This document shows positions 8,474-16,158 of a stretch of DNA of 34,553 bases, piece by piece; the stretch's first letter is position 1; each line of letters begins with the position of its first letter. The notes beneath the pieces are model-generated. The model did no database searches. It was not told the origin of the DNA and worked only from the letters and a program-made list of their open reading frames with translations. Source of the DNA: an uncultured Pseudomonadota bacterium (GTDB taxonomy: Bacteria; Pseudomonadota; Alphaproteobacteria; UBA9219); the NCBI GenBank assembly GCA_903875345.1, contig CAIQVS010000090.1, positions 1 through 34,553 on the forward strand, in the 5' to 3' direction. The position numbers and the translations under genes are program-made.

Positions 8474-8899
8474 ATGCCTGAGAACACATCCCCCAACGAT
8501 CGCCTGATCACGCTGACCGCACAGATTGTCGCTGCCTACGTCGGCAATAACACGGTCGCTCCGTCCGACATCCAGCACGTTATGTCGAGCGTTTTCCAAG
8601 GTCTTGTTCGCCTTGGTCAGGGCAGCCCTTCCGCCGAACGTCCGGAGCCGGCCGTCTCGCCGAAGAAATCGATATTCCCGGATTACATCGTCTGCCTTGA
8701 AGATGGCAAGAAGCTCAAGATGCTAAAGCGCCATTTGAAGACAGCCTACAACATGACGCCGGAGCAATACCGCGAACGTTGGGCATTGCCTGCCGATTAT
8801 CCGATGGTTGCGCCGAACTACGCCAAGCAGCGCAGCAGGCTCGCCAAGCAAATTGGCCTCGGCACCTCGCGCCGTACCGCCAAGCAGAAAGCGGCCTAA
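8474..8899 (+). CDS. mucR: MucR/Ros family transcriptional regulator
   Basis: A 141-residue DNA-binding regulator of the alphaproteobacterial MucR/Ros family, which controls exopolysaccharide, motility, cell-cycle and symbiosis or virulence genes. The N-terminal helical oligomerisation region has 'LTAQIVAAYVGNNTV'. The zinc-finger-like DNA-binding region is 'CLEDGKKLKMLKRHL' (Cys74, Asp77, His87), continued by 'YNMTPEQYRERW' and 'YPMVAPNYAKQRSRLAKQIG'. Length and motif spelling match MucR rather than the plasmid Ros proteins. It is a single gene with its own promoter and terminator. The same region of the window has a CtrA-type box upstream of the fibre gene; MucR and CtrA regulons overlap in Caulobacter and its relatives. 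Confidence 0.95.
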   Translation: MPENTSPNDRLITLTAQIVAAYVGNNTVAPSDIQHVMSSVFQGLVRLGQGSPSAERPEPAVSPKKSIFPDYIVCLEDGKKLKMLKRHLKTAYNMTPEQYRERWALPADYPMVAPNYAKQRSRLAKQIGLGTSRRTAKQKAA

Positions 8900-8929
8900 T
8901 CGTCGCCTCTATCTGTAAAGAAACAGGAG

Positions 8930-8954
8930 CCCTCGCATACGCGGGGGTTTTTGT
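8930..8954 (+). terminator. Rho-independent terminator of mucR
   Basis: A 7-pair stem, CCCTCGC (8930-8936) with GCGGGGG (8941-8947) and loop ATAC, is followed directly by a run of six T. It starts 31 bases after the mucR stop. Confidence 0.88.
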
Positions 8955-8997
8955 TTGAGAATACTGCTTCAAGAGCGCACCCAAACTATAGCTCGCT

Positions 8998-11900
8998 TTA
9001 GGGTTGCTTGGTCGTCGGAACGCTCTGTTGTGGCGAAGCCGAGGCCGAAGCTGGAACTGAAATTGGCGCTACATTCTGCGCCACGGTTTCCGAGCGCATG
9101 ATTAGCGGCTCGAAAATCGGCGCGAGCGATTTCAGCATTTGCGCCGACAGCGCGCTAGTGAAAACATAATCCGCAGCGTCCTCGCCCGCGACATGTGCCG
9201 TGATCGTGCCAAAGAATTTATCGCCGATGAAAAACGCGAAGGTGCCGGTTCGGTTGACGACGCGCGACGACAGCAAATGCCCGCCTGCCCCGAATTCGTC
9301 ATAACGCTGGTCGCCCGTTCCAGTCTTGCCGCCCACCGGCAACAGGTTGCCTGTCGCATCCTTGTAAACGCCCTTGACCCGTTTGGCCGTGCCGTTGTCC
9401 ACGACTTCGGCCATGACGCCGCGCATGACGCGGGTAATCGCCGGATCGAGCAGTTGGCGCTGCGCCGCGCTTCCGTCCTCGACCAGTTGCGTCTCATAAG
9501 GCGTGCCTTGACCGAACAATAGAGATTCAAAACGCACCGTCGGATTTTTGAGTCCATCATTGAGGATAATGCCAACCAGCTCGGCCAAAGCGCCCGGACG
9601 GTCACCGGAACTGCCGATCGCCGTCGCCAGACTCGGCACCAGCTTGTTGAACGGATAACCCAACCGCGCCCAACGCTTCTGCAGTCGCGCGAAGGCGTCT
9701 TCCTCCAGAATAATGCGGATGCGCGTATCCTGCGCATGCTTCAGGCGCGGATGGAACAGCCACGAATAACACTCGATCCGCACCGGCTGGCTAACTTCGA
9801 GAATGGCGCGCCGCGTAGCATGTGGATTGGACTGCAAATAACCGACCAGCCATAATTCCAGCGGATTCAATCCGGCGATATAGCCGCGATCTTCAAGATC
9901 ATACCGCTCGACCGGATAGTTCTTGTAAAGCTCGGCCAGCCGTCCGTTGCCAAGGGGTTCGCCATTGACCTGATGATAAATCATGAAATCGGCGTACTCC
10001 TCAAAGCTGGCCTGTGGCCGCAACGAACGGAAAATAATCGTTCGCGCCGTCGCCCCCTTGTGGGCATGGGTCAGCAATTTTTCCATCGCCGCGTCGGAAC
10101 CTTCGCCGCTGTAATCGCTGATATAGCGATTAAGGAACGTCATGCCTTCCTTATCGGCAAAACGCTGCAGATAGCTTTGCCGCGCCGGTTCATCCGGATC
10201 GTCGAGCAGCTCCTGCTTGGTTTGTGGTCCTTGCGCTATGGTGTAGTTGATGATGTCGCGCATCAGCCGAACAAAGACCAGATTGACCGACTGGCGGAAC
10301 GCTTCGTGCAGATCCATGACCTGAACGTCTTCCTCATGCTCGAAATTCACGAACTGGTGCGCTCCGCCGCCGGTGAAAAAAACCTCGCCCGGATTGCCGG
10401 AATAGGTGCGTTCCATCGACGCATCGAGCATTTGATCAAGCGTGGCGTCAGGATTGCCGATGAGCCACGCCGTCGCCCATTCGGTCAGATTGTCCGGCGC
10501 CTCGTCCGACAGATCGTGCAGATCGTCCGGCGACAATCCGGCATAGCGGCGATAAAGCTCGCTGACGATTTCCAGATAGCTGACCAGCGTGCGCAGCTTG
10601 GCGGTCGAGCCGAGATCAAGCTTCACGCCCTCATTCATGTCGAACGGCTCGTCGATCGTGTCAGCCTGCACGCGCAGCTTGTTACCGTTCGGCGTCCGCT
10701 CGTATAACACAACGCTCCATTTGATTTTCTTCAGATCGTTCTCCGGCTTGAGCAACCGAAAGCCATAAAGCCCGATGGATTGGGCGAAAACCGGATCGTC
10801 GAGATGCCGTAGAAAATCGATCGTCTGTTGTTGCGAAGTCTGGTCGAGCGTGCTTTGCGCCGCGAGGTCGAGCCGGTCGATCTCGTACAATTTCTTTAGC
10901 CCCAACATCGTCAACAGATGACTGCGCAGCGCCGTGGTGGCTTTTTGTTCGACGAAAGGAAGCTGCGGCGCGGGCGGAACCTCAGGAATGAAACGAAAGC
11001 TCGCGGTTTTGGCGGCATCGCGGAGGACCGGTGAAATCACCTGCGCCGCCGCGAGCCGATCAAGAGTCACATCCGTCAGGACATCGAGCGCGGCGTGGTT
11101 GGAGACAAGATAATAACTTGGTCGCCTTTGCGCGAGGATCAAGCCGAGCGCCGCGCGATAGATTTTCGCCTTGAAACGCAAAGAATCCGGGTCCTGCTCC
11201 GGCAAGTTCAGGGCGATGACCGCGTCGTTAAGCTCGATGCCGAACCACGCCCACAGCCCGTCGCCGATACTGTTGATCTCGCCGCCCCCCGGACGGGCGC
11301 TGAGCGGCGTGCTGTTCAGGTAGTCGAGGACGATCTTCTCCCGCGCCTTGCGCGTATCTTCGCCGTCCATATAGACGCGCAGACTGGCCGAAGCGATCTG
11401 GCGCAATTTCTCAACGCCGCTGGCGGTCTGGCCGCCGGGCGAAAAACGGAATTTCTCGATTTGCGTCGCCAGCGTGCTACCGCCGCCCGTGTTCAGTCCG
11501 GGCGCAAGGCTGTGCAACACATGCCCTAACAGGGCGTAGAAAAAGCGATCCCATTCGATCACCGGATTACGCGTCACCGGACCGTCGCGCAGCAGCTCAC
11601 GGTTTTCGATATACAGCAACGTGCTGACCAGCAACGGAGGAATACCGCTGTAATTCGTGAAAACGTGGTTCGGATAACTGGCCGTGTAGAGTTTTTGCCC
11701 ATTGCGGTCGGTCAAGGTCAGCCCGGCGACGCTCTTGACGTGGTAAACCGGATAAAGGCCGCGATCCATAAAGAAGTCATAGGTCGGCGAGGCGCGCATC
11801 TGCTCGGCAATCGTAAAGCCGTCGCCTTGCAATCCTTTGAAAAAGACCGGCAGGTAACTGTACCCCAGCCGTTGATTGTAAGGACCGAATTTGGGATAGC

Positions 11901-12153
11901 GCATATCGGGATTCACGCCCGGCTGCGGATCGAACGCGATACGCGACCCGTACCAAGCCAGCCATTCCGCCTGTATCTTTGACGTGCGCATTTCCTCGCG
12001 CGCCATCGACCCGATCACCGCGATGATGCCGAGGAAAATGATGAACGGGATCAGCCAGAAAACCGGCGGCAACCGCATGCCGTGCGAGGGTTCGGGCTTG
12101 CGAACAACGCGACGGTTAGGATGGGGCGCGTGCTGGGGCTTGGCTTTTTTCAC
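8998..12153 (-). CDS. Large divergent class A penicillin-binding protein (transglycosylase/transpeptidase)
   Basis: A protein of about 1050 residues predicted to build peptidoglycan at the inner membrane. Counted from the GTG at 12153, a basic tail precedes a membrane anchor at about 31-48 ('VFWLIPFIIFLGIIAV'). A diverged GT51 domain has 'YIENREL' (181-187) in place of the usual E-D-x-x-F, 'GGGSTLATQIEKF' (223-235) and 'LDYLN' (276-280), where the family normally has E-x-Y-L-N. The transpeptidase motifs are S516-T-A-K519, a later S-V-N and 'KTGTG' at 943-947. The C-terminus is Pro/Ser-rich. An insert of about 240 residues separates the two domains. The frame stays open up to 12393, but longer starts overlap the KamA gene heavily; an ATG at 12195 is the main alternative. 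It overlaps the KamA gene by 38 bases. Confidence 0.85.
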   Translation of the reverse strand: MKKAKPQHAPHPNRRVVRKPEPSHGMRLPPVFWLIPFIIFLGIIAVIGSMAREEMRTSKIQAEWLAWYGSRIAFDPQPGVNPDMRYPKFGPYNQRLGYSYLPVFFKGLQGDGFTIAEQMRASPTYDFFMDRGLYPVYHVKSVAGLTLTDRNGQKLYTASYPNHVFTNYSGIPPLLVSTLLYIENRELLRDGPVTRNPVIEWDRFFYALLGHVLHSLAPGLNTGGGSTLATQIEKFRFSPGGQTASGVEKLRQIASASLRVYMDGEDTRKAREKIVLDYLNSTPLSARPGGGEINSIGDGLWAWFGIELNDAVIALNLPEQDPDSLRFKAKIYRAALGLILAQRRPSYYLVSNHAALDVLTDVTLDRLAAAQVISPVLRDAAKTASFRFIPEVPPAPQLPFVEQKATTALRSHLLTMLGLKKLYEIDRLDLAAQSTLDQTSQQQTIDFLRHLDDPVFAQSIGLYGFRLLKPENDLKKIKWSVVLYERTPNGNKLRVQADTIDEPFDMNEGVKLDLGSTAKLRTLVSYLEIVSELYRRYAGLSPDDLHDLSDEAPDNLTEWATAWLIGNPDATLDQMLDASMERTYSGNPGEVFFTGGGAHQFVNFEHEEDVQVMDLHEAFRQSVNLVFVRLMRDIINYTIAQGPQTKQELLDDPDEPARQSYLQRFADKEGMTFLNRYISDYSGEGSDAAMEKLLTHAHKGATARTIIFRSLRPQASFEEYADFMIYHQVNGEPLGNGRLAELYKNYPVERYDLEDRGYIAGLNPLELWLVGYLQSNPHATRRAILEVSQPVRIECYSWLFHPRLKHAQDTRIRIILEEDAFARLQKRWARLGYPFNKLVPSLATAIGSSGDRPGALAELVGIILNDGLKNPTVRFESLLFGQGTPYETQLVEDGSAAQRQLLDPAITRVMRGVMAEVVDNGTAKRVKGVYKDATGNLLPVGGKTGTGDQRYDEFGAGGHLLSSRVVNRTGTFAFFIGDKFFGTITAHVAGEDAADYVFTSALSAQMLKSLAPIFEPLIMRSETVAQNVAPISVPASASASPQQSVPTTKQP

Positions 12154-13240
12154 AGGTTTCGTTTTCGCTCGGCAAAGACGCCGGAGAATCAGCATTGGCG
12201 TCGCAATAGATATGCCGCTTGCCGCGATAATCTTCAACACTCCAAACGTCGCCTTCACGTTGAATAAAGCCTGAAGAGATAGGAACCTTGCCGTGACCTC
12301 CCGGAATGTCGAGCATATAGCTCGGCTGGCAAAGGCCGGACAGATGCCCGCGTAACCCGCGAACCAGTTCCTGCCCGCGCTCGACCGACACACGGAAATG
12401 ACTCGTGCCGCGCGCCAGATCGCCGTGATGCAGGTAATGCGGAGTAATTCTGCACGCGACGAAAGCGCGCATCAGCTCGGCCAGCACCGCCGCATCGTCG
12501 TTCACGCCGCGCAGTAGAACGCTTTGCGACAGCATCGGGAATCCGGCATCGACCAAAAGGGCGCAGGCCGCGCGAGCCTCCGGCGTCAACTCGCGAGGAT
12601 GATTGCAATGCAGCAGCACATAAACCGGCGCTCGCCCGCGCAAGGCCGCGATCAAATCCGGCGTAATGCGTTCGGGATCGACGACCGGCAGACGGGTATG
12701 AATGCGCACAACCTTAACGTGAGAAATGGCATTCAGCTTTTCGATGACATCACCCAGCCGCCGGTCCGACAAAACCAAAGGATCACCCCCGGACAGGATC
12801 ACTTCCCAGATTTCCGTATGCGCGCGGATGTAATCCAGCGCGCGGTCAATCGCCTCGCCCGACAGCATCGCCTTGGCTTCTCCCACCTGCTCGCGCCGAA
12901 AGCAAAAGCGGCAATACACCGCGCATGTGCGCAACAGCTTCAACAAAACGCGGTCGGGATAACGATGCACGACGCCTTCAACCGGGCTAAACGCATCATC
13001 GTCGATGGGATCGGGACGTTCCCCCGGCAGGATATTCAGCTCCGCCGCCGAGGGAATGAACTGCGCGGCGATGGGGTCATGCGGATCGTCGCGGTCAATC
13101 AGGTTAACCATCGCCGGAGTCACGGCAACGCTGAATTCCTCGGCGACGCGCCGCAGCTCCGGCGTGATCGCGGGCAGAATATCAACGTTAACAAGATCTT
13201 CCGGCGAACGGGCTGTTTGAGAGAAAGGCAAGACAATCAT
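12116..13240 (-). CDS. KamA/EpmB-family radical SAM aminomutase
   Basis: A 374-residue radical SAM enzyme of the lysine 2,3-aminomutase family. The 4Fe-4S/SAM motif is C106-A-V-Y-C110-R-F-C113, followed by 'EVILSGGDPLVLSD', 'RIHTRLPVVDPERI' and 'LLHCNHPREL'. The PLP-binding region is 'LDIPGGHGKVPI', with the Lys that forms the Schiff base. The length fits EpmB (YjeK), which makes (R)-beta-lysine for elongation factor P, as well as short catabolic KamA enzymes. No epmA or efp is next to it here, so the substrate is left open. The ATG at 13240 has an AGGA site. It is first in a two-gene minus-strand unit with the large PBP and is divergent from the fibre gene. Confidence 0.87.
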   Translation of the reverse strand: MIVLPFSQTARSPEDLVNVDILPAITPELRRVAEEFSVAVTPAMVNLIDRDDPHDPIAAQFIPSAAELNILPGERPDPIDDDAFSPVEGVVHRYPDRVLLKLLRTCAVYCRFCFRREQVGEAKAMLSGEAIDRALDYIRAHTEIWEVILSGGDPLVLSDRRLGDVIEKLNAISHVKVVRIHTRLPVVDPERITPDLIAALRGRAPVYVLLHCNHPRELTPEARAACALLVDAGFPMLSQSVLLRGVNDDAAVLAELMRAFVACRITPHYLHHGDLARGTSHFRVSVERGQELVRGLRGHLSGLCQPSYMLDIPGGHGKVPISSGFIQREGDVWSVEDYRGKRHIYCDANADSPASLPSENETCEKSQAPARAPS

Positions 13241-13341
13241 GCGACGATCCTATCAGGAAAAGCCCATAGATAATCAATTTCTACCGCCGTTTCCTTTAGT
13301 CTAAGTGACAAATTTCGAGCAAATGGTAAGGTTCCCGATAA

Positions 13342-13357
13342 TTAACCATGCGTTAAC
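13342..13357 (+). promoter_or_regulatory. CtrA-type binding box upstream of the fibre gene
   Basis: The sequence TTAACCATGCGTTAAC is a full match to the CtrA consensus TTAA-N7-TTAAC and also contains the TTAACCAT half-site form. It lies about 100 bases before the fibre start and about the same distance from the divergent KamA gene. CtrA is the alphaproteobacterial cell-cycle and motility master regulator; binding here is inferred from sequence alone. Confidence 0.6.
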
Positions 13358-13382
13358 ATTGGTTTAATACAATTCAACCTGA

Positions 13383-13402
13383 TCAGTTTAAGGGTAAACT
13401 GA
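13383..13402. repeat. Perfect 8-bp inverted repeat, possible operator
   Basis: TCAGTTTA and TAAACTGA flank AGGG, forming a perfect palindrome 40 bases before the fibre start and 25 bases after the CtrA-type box. There is no T run, so an operator or mRNA 5' hairpin is more likely than a terminator. Confidence 0.45.
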
Positions 13403-13442
13403 CTTATTACGGTCAGACACAATCGTCGCGGGGGTACAGAGA

Positions 13443-14608
13443 ATGCACATGCGGAAAAACACTGGCAGCAATCGCCGTTTTGTCCCTTGGCGTTTCGCAG
13501 CACGCCTATGCAGCCAACTCAGGCGTAGGAATGAACTCAGCAGCGAATACTGACCTGCCGCTTGGCGCTGGCGGAGTGGATTATATGTGGATCGGTGCGG
13601 GCGGAGACACTTTGACTAGGGGATATGTCGGCTTTAATAGCACTACGAACGCCGCAACTCCGTTAGCATGGATTAACTCCAGCGACGGAAGTGCAGGTTT
13701 TAGCAAAGTCGGAATAGGCTATTCAGTATTGACGGCACCTGTTTCGCCTTTGGACGTGAATGGAAAAATTAGCACTCCGCATTTAGGTAATAACTCAGGA
13801 AATTTATTGATATACGGCAAATAACGCTGGCAATATTACGCTAGGCAACAGCTATATGTTCATTCAATCGGGAGGCAACATCGGGATGGGGGTAACGACA
13901 CCCGGCACAGCCAAGCTTAATGTTGCTAACTCAGGCAGTAATGTTGGGCTATACGTAGGTAATACTTCACCCTTTGGCCAGGCACAGATCGAAATGGACG
14001 GAGGCGTTGTGACCCATATCTGGGCAGCGGAAGGAGGGTCGAGAGTATTCTCCGTTACCGGTGGAGGCGAGGGATACTTTGCCGGCAATGTCGGGATAGG
14101 AGTGGCCCCCTCGTCAACGTATGCGCTGGATGTGTCTGGCAATACAAATGTCACCGGCAATCACTCCGTTGGTGGAAACGCAGTTATCACAGGTAGTACT
14201 ACGGCACTCTCCTACTACCACTCGTCCGATGCGCGGTTGAAAACCGACATTCGTCCCATACCGGATGCCCTTGACAAGCTCCTGTCCATTCAGGGCGTTG
14301 AGTTCAACTGGAAAAAAGACGGACGGTCAGACATGGGCGTAGTGGCACAAGATGTCGCCAAAGTGTTTCCGAACGTGGTTTCGAAAAGTGAAAACGGCGG
14401 CATGATGACGGTCGAATACGACAGCCTTATCGGTCCGATGATCGAAGCGATCCGCACGTTGAAAACGGAGAACGACTCCATGAAGGCGGAGTTGGCCGAG
14501 ATTCATGCGTCGCTGAAAGCTATAAAAGAAGACAACACGCGGTTGCGGTCGATTAACGCAGGCGATGGAGTCAAGGCGCCTGAACCTTCCCCCTCGGTCG
14601 AACCCTGA
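13443..14608 (+). pseudogene. Secreted fibre-type protein with C-terminal S74 chaperone domain, two apparent frameshifts
   Basis: Three frames join into one gene of about 387 codons. ATG at 13443 and 13449 start in one frame. Skipping one A in the run AAAAA at 13455-13459 gives a normal signal peptide, 'MRKTLAAIAVLSLG...QHAYA', then mature 'ANSGVG'. That frame ends at TAA 13822-13824; skipping one A in the AAA at 13819-13821 continues as 'GNNAGNITLGNSYMFIQ'. The body repeats the fibre motif 'VGIG...P...LDV.G' at least three times, and the end is a peptidase S74 domain. Such domains trimerise beta-helical fibres in phage tail spikes and in bacterial surface proteins. Both lesions are single extra A bases in A runs, so sequencing error, phase variation or true decay are all possible. 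The two Cys-rich genes follow, the first 23 bases later. Confidence 0.72.
13856..14608 (+). CDS. Open C-terminal part of the fibre gene with intact S74 (ICA) domain
   Basis: This is the longest uninterrupted frame of the fibre gene, 250 codons from the first in-frame ATG. It is open a little further upstream, to the frameshift at 13819-13821, and has no convincing ribosome-binding site of its own. Residues 1-115 are Gly/Asn-rich fibre repeats. The S74 domain begins at 'HSSDARLKTDI'. The Ser124-Lys129 pair has the five-residue spacing of the self-cleavage dyad known from phage endosialidase, so cleavage before Ser124 would release a chaperone of about 127 residues. It continues with 'VEFNWKKDGRSDMGVVAQDV' and ends in a coiled coil (about 195-235) rich in Glu, Lys and Leu. 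The catalytic end is intact although the upstream frame is broken. Confidence 0.75.
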   Translation: MFIQSGGNIGMGVTTPGTAKLNVANSGSNVGLYVGNTSPFGQAQIEMDGGVVTHIWAAEGGSRVFSVTGGGEGYFAGNVGIGVAPSSTYALDVSGNTNVTGNHSVGGNAVITGSTTALSYYHSSDARLKTDIRPIPDALDKLLSIQGVEFNWKKDGRSDMGVVAQDVAKVFPNVVSKSENGGMMTVEYDSLIGPMIEAIRTLKTENDSMKAELAEIHASLKAIKEDNTRLRSINAGDGVKAPEPSPSVEP

Positions 14609-14631
14609 GTACAATCTGAAAGATTACGCTC

Positions 14632-15879
14632 ATGCACTGTTCAGCGCCGCAAAAACTTCGCTTTCTAACGTTAATAATTGCTCTGGCGTGCTTATTGCTT
14701 GGGATATTTCCCCACAACACACTGGCGATACCATCGTTGCAAGAATGTTCAATCGATGGCACATGCGCCTATGTTCCGAATAACCAAGCGGTTGCAGTTA
14801 GTCCAAATTTTTCTGACGCAAATCCTCTTTGCAAACAGATCAAGAATAACAGCTGCGACGGTACCGCCGACGTCATGGTCCCGATAAAGAATCAGAATGA
14901 ATGGACATCCTTCCTCACATCCAATTTCGTCACCGCCCCGAGTTCCTGCATCACCATTTCCGCTTGCCCCGACTATATCGCCGGCGGTTACGGCTCATGT
15001 TCGGCACAATGCGGCGTAAGCGCCGTAACACTCACCCCGACAACCTGCACAAACAGCATAACAGGAGCATCGGTTAGCCTCAGCCTTTGCAGCAACGTGG
15101 GCGAACAATGCAACACAATAGCCTGCACACGCGGGGACGGTTGCAACGTTGCATCTCTGCCTTTACCGACGGCCACGAACTCATTTGTAGCTTGGACGAA
15201 TAGCGGCAGTCCCTTCGGCAGTTCCTGCGCAGGAGGATGCACCAATCCAAATCCACAAACGGGAACTTGCAATTGTCCAAGCGGATATATCGATGCAATC
15301 GATACCAACACTGGAGGTAGCATCGGCAGCGAGGGATGCACGGGATTTACCCATACATGCATTTCGACTTGCGGCGGCAAGTTTGATCAATGGTCGAATG
15401 GCGCTAATGCCTTCGGCAGTTCCTGCTCAGGAGGATGCAGCAGTCAAAACCCTGCAACTAGAGCATGCACTTGTCCATCGGGATATTACGACGGCAGTCA
15501 GTCCAACACCGGCGGCAGCGTGGGTGATGAGGGATGCACAGGATTTACCCATGCGTGCCTTCCTATTCCTTCTGGTTCCTGCTTAACCAACGATCATACG
15601 GATTATTATAACGGGGAGACTTGGAGGCCAGGAGGCATGAGTCCTGCTGGACCAACATTCCAATGCTACACTACAGATCCGAATACTGGCGCAATGCAAC
15701 TGGACGGCGCAACCATGGGACGGGAAATGTATAGCACGCTTGACAAGTGTAGTAACGGGAGCGTTGTTGATATCACCAGCACAAGCAACTCATCCTTTAT
15801 GTTCTGTAACTCCTGCCCGGCACAAGACACCAACGCTGCCGGGGAAGCCTCTTGCAGTACCCCACCCTCAGGCAATTAA
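14632..15879 (+). CDS. Secreted cysteine-rich protein with TSP1-like and tandem 51-residue modules
   Basis: A 415-residue protein with no family name that I recognise. The signal peptide spans about residues 1-32 ('FLTLIIALACLLLGIF', ending near 'TLA'). The mature part has 32 Cys, an even number that suggests extensive disulfides. A thrombospondin-1-like segment lies at about 112-165: 'GGYGSCSAQCG...TLTPTTC'. Two tandem modules follow at 195-245 and 261-311, each with 'FGSSC.GGC', 'C.CPSGY.D' and 'NTGGS.G.EGCTGFTH.C', also very similar at DNA level. The C-terminus is unique, with further Cys. A paralog lies at 16159-17346 with a matching sequence around its start codon. The S74 fibre gene ends 23 bases upstream, so co-expression is likely. 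A disulfide-rich adhesin or protease-resistant surface protein is the natural inference, not a demonstrated role. Confidence 0.75.
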   Translation: MHCSAPQKLRFLTLIIALACLLLGIFPHNTLAIPSLQECSIDGTCAYVPNNQAVAVSPNFSDANPLCKQIKNNSCDGTADVMVPIKNQNEWTSFLTSNFVTAPSSCITISACPDYIAGGYGSCSAQCGVSAVTLTPTTCTNSITGASVSLSLCSNVGEQCNTIACTRGDGCNVASLPLPTATNSFVAWTNSGSPFGSSCAGGCTNPNPQTGTCNCPSGYIDAIDTNTGGSIGSEGCTGFTHTCISTCGGKFDQWSNGANAFGSSCSGGCSSQNPATRACTCPSGYYDGSQSNTGGSVGDEGCTGFTHACLPIPSGSCLTNDHTDYYNGETWRPGGMSPAGPTFQCYTTDPNTGAMQLDGATMGREMYSTLDKCSNGSVVDITSTSNSSFMFCNSCPAQDTNAAGEASCSTPPSGN

Positions 15880-15927
15880 TTTGCGCAGCATTGTTATTTC
15901 TGACTTCTGAACCGGTTGCTCAACGGA

Positions 15928-16026
15928 TTACTTCACTGTAATCTCATGCTTCGCCGCCTCGACGTCCATACAAATTTTCTGCTTGAGGGCTTCGGAATTA
16001 TGGAACCCCTGTTCCGAAGAGATTAA
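15928..16026 (-). pseudogene. Diverged remnant of the ribF 3' end
   Basis: Read on the minus strand this 33-codon stretch, ending in TAA, translates to '.EQGFHNSEALKQKICMDVE' followed by 'AAKHE'. The C-terminus of the intact RibF (17355-18299) reads '.EQAFPNVEVLKQQICQDVE' followed by 'TARRR', with the same frame and orientation. The DNA is clearly related but far from identical, for example around CTGCTTGAGG.CTTC. A TAA precedes it, so nothing larger is coded. It sits just downstream of the first Cys-rich gene, exactly as real ribF sits downstream of the second, which makes it a footprint of duplication or insertion. Confidence 0.75.
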
Positions 16027-16158
16027 TTAAGCGCTACCCCTAATTGCCTCATTACAATCCATGTTGAACTGTTTTACACTTAACGTTGGAGAAAGAATCA
16101 GTGCAACTCAACTTTTGCTTTCGATCGAAATTTTGGTCCGAACAGAAGGATTAAGCTC

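Noticed and set aside
9973-10707. A 244-codon plus-strand open frame
   Set aside because: It is antisense to the large PBP gene, has an Arg-rich shadow composition and no ribosome-binding site; the PBP motifs on the other strand are clear.
13819-13824. Programmed +1 ribosomal frameshift at GGC-AAA-TAA in the fibre gene
   Set aside because: A second, similar one-base excess near the signal peptide needs the same explanation, which makes insertion or sequencing error simpler than two programmed shifts.
16080-16158. A remnant of the fibre gene 3' end before the second Cys-rich gene
   Set aside because: Only the last 15 or so bases before the start codon clearly match the region before the first Cys-rich gene; further upstream the resemblance is not convincing.
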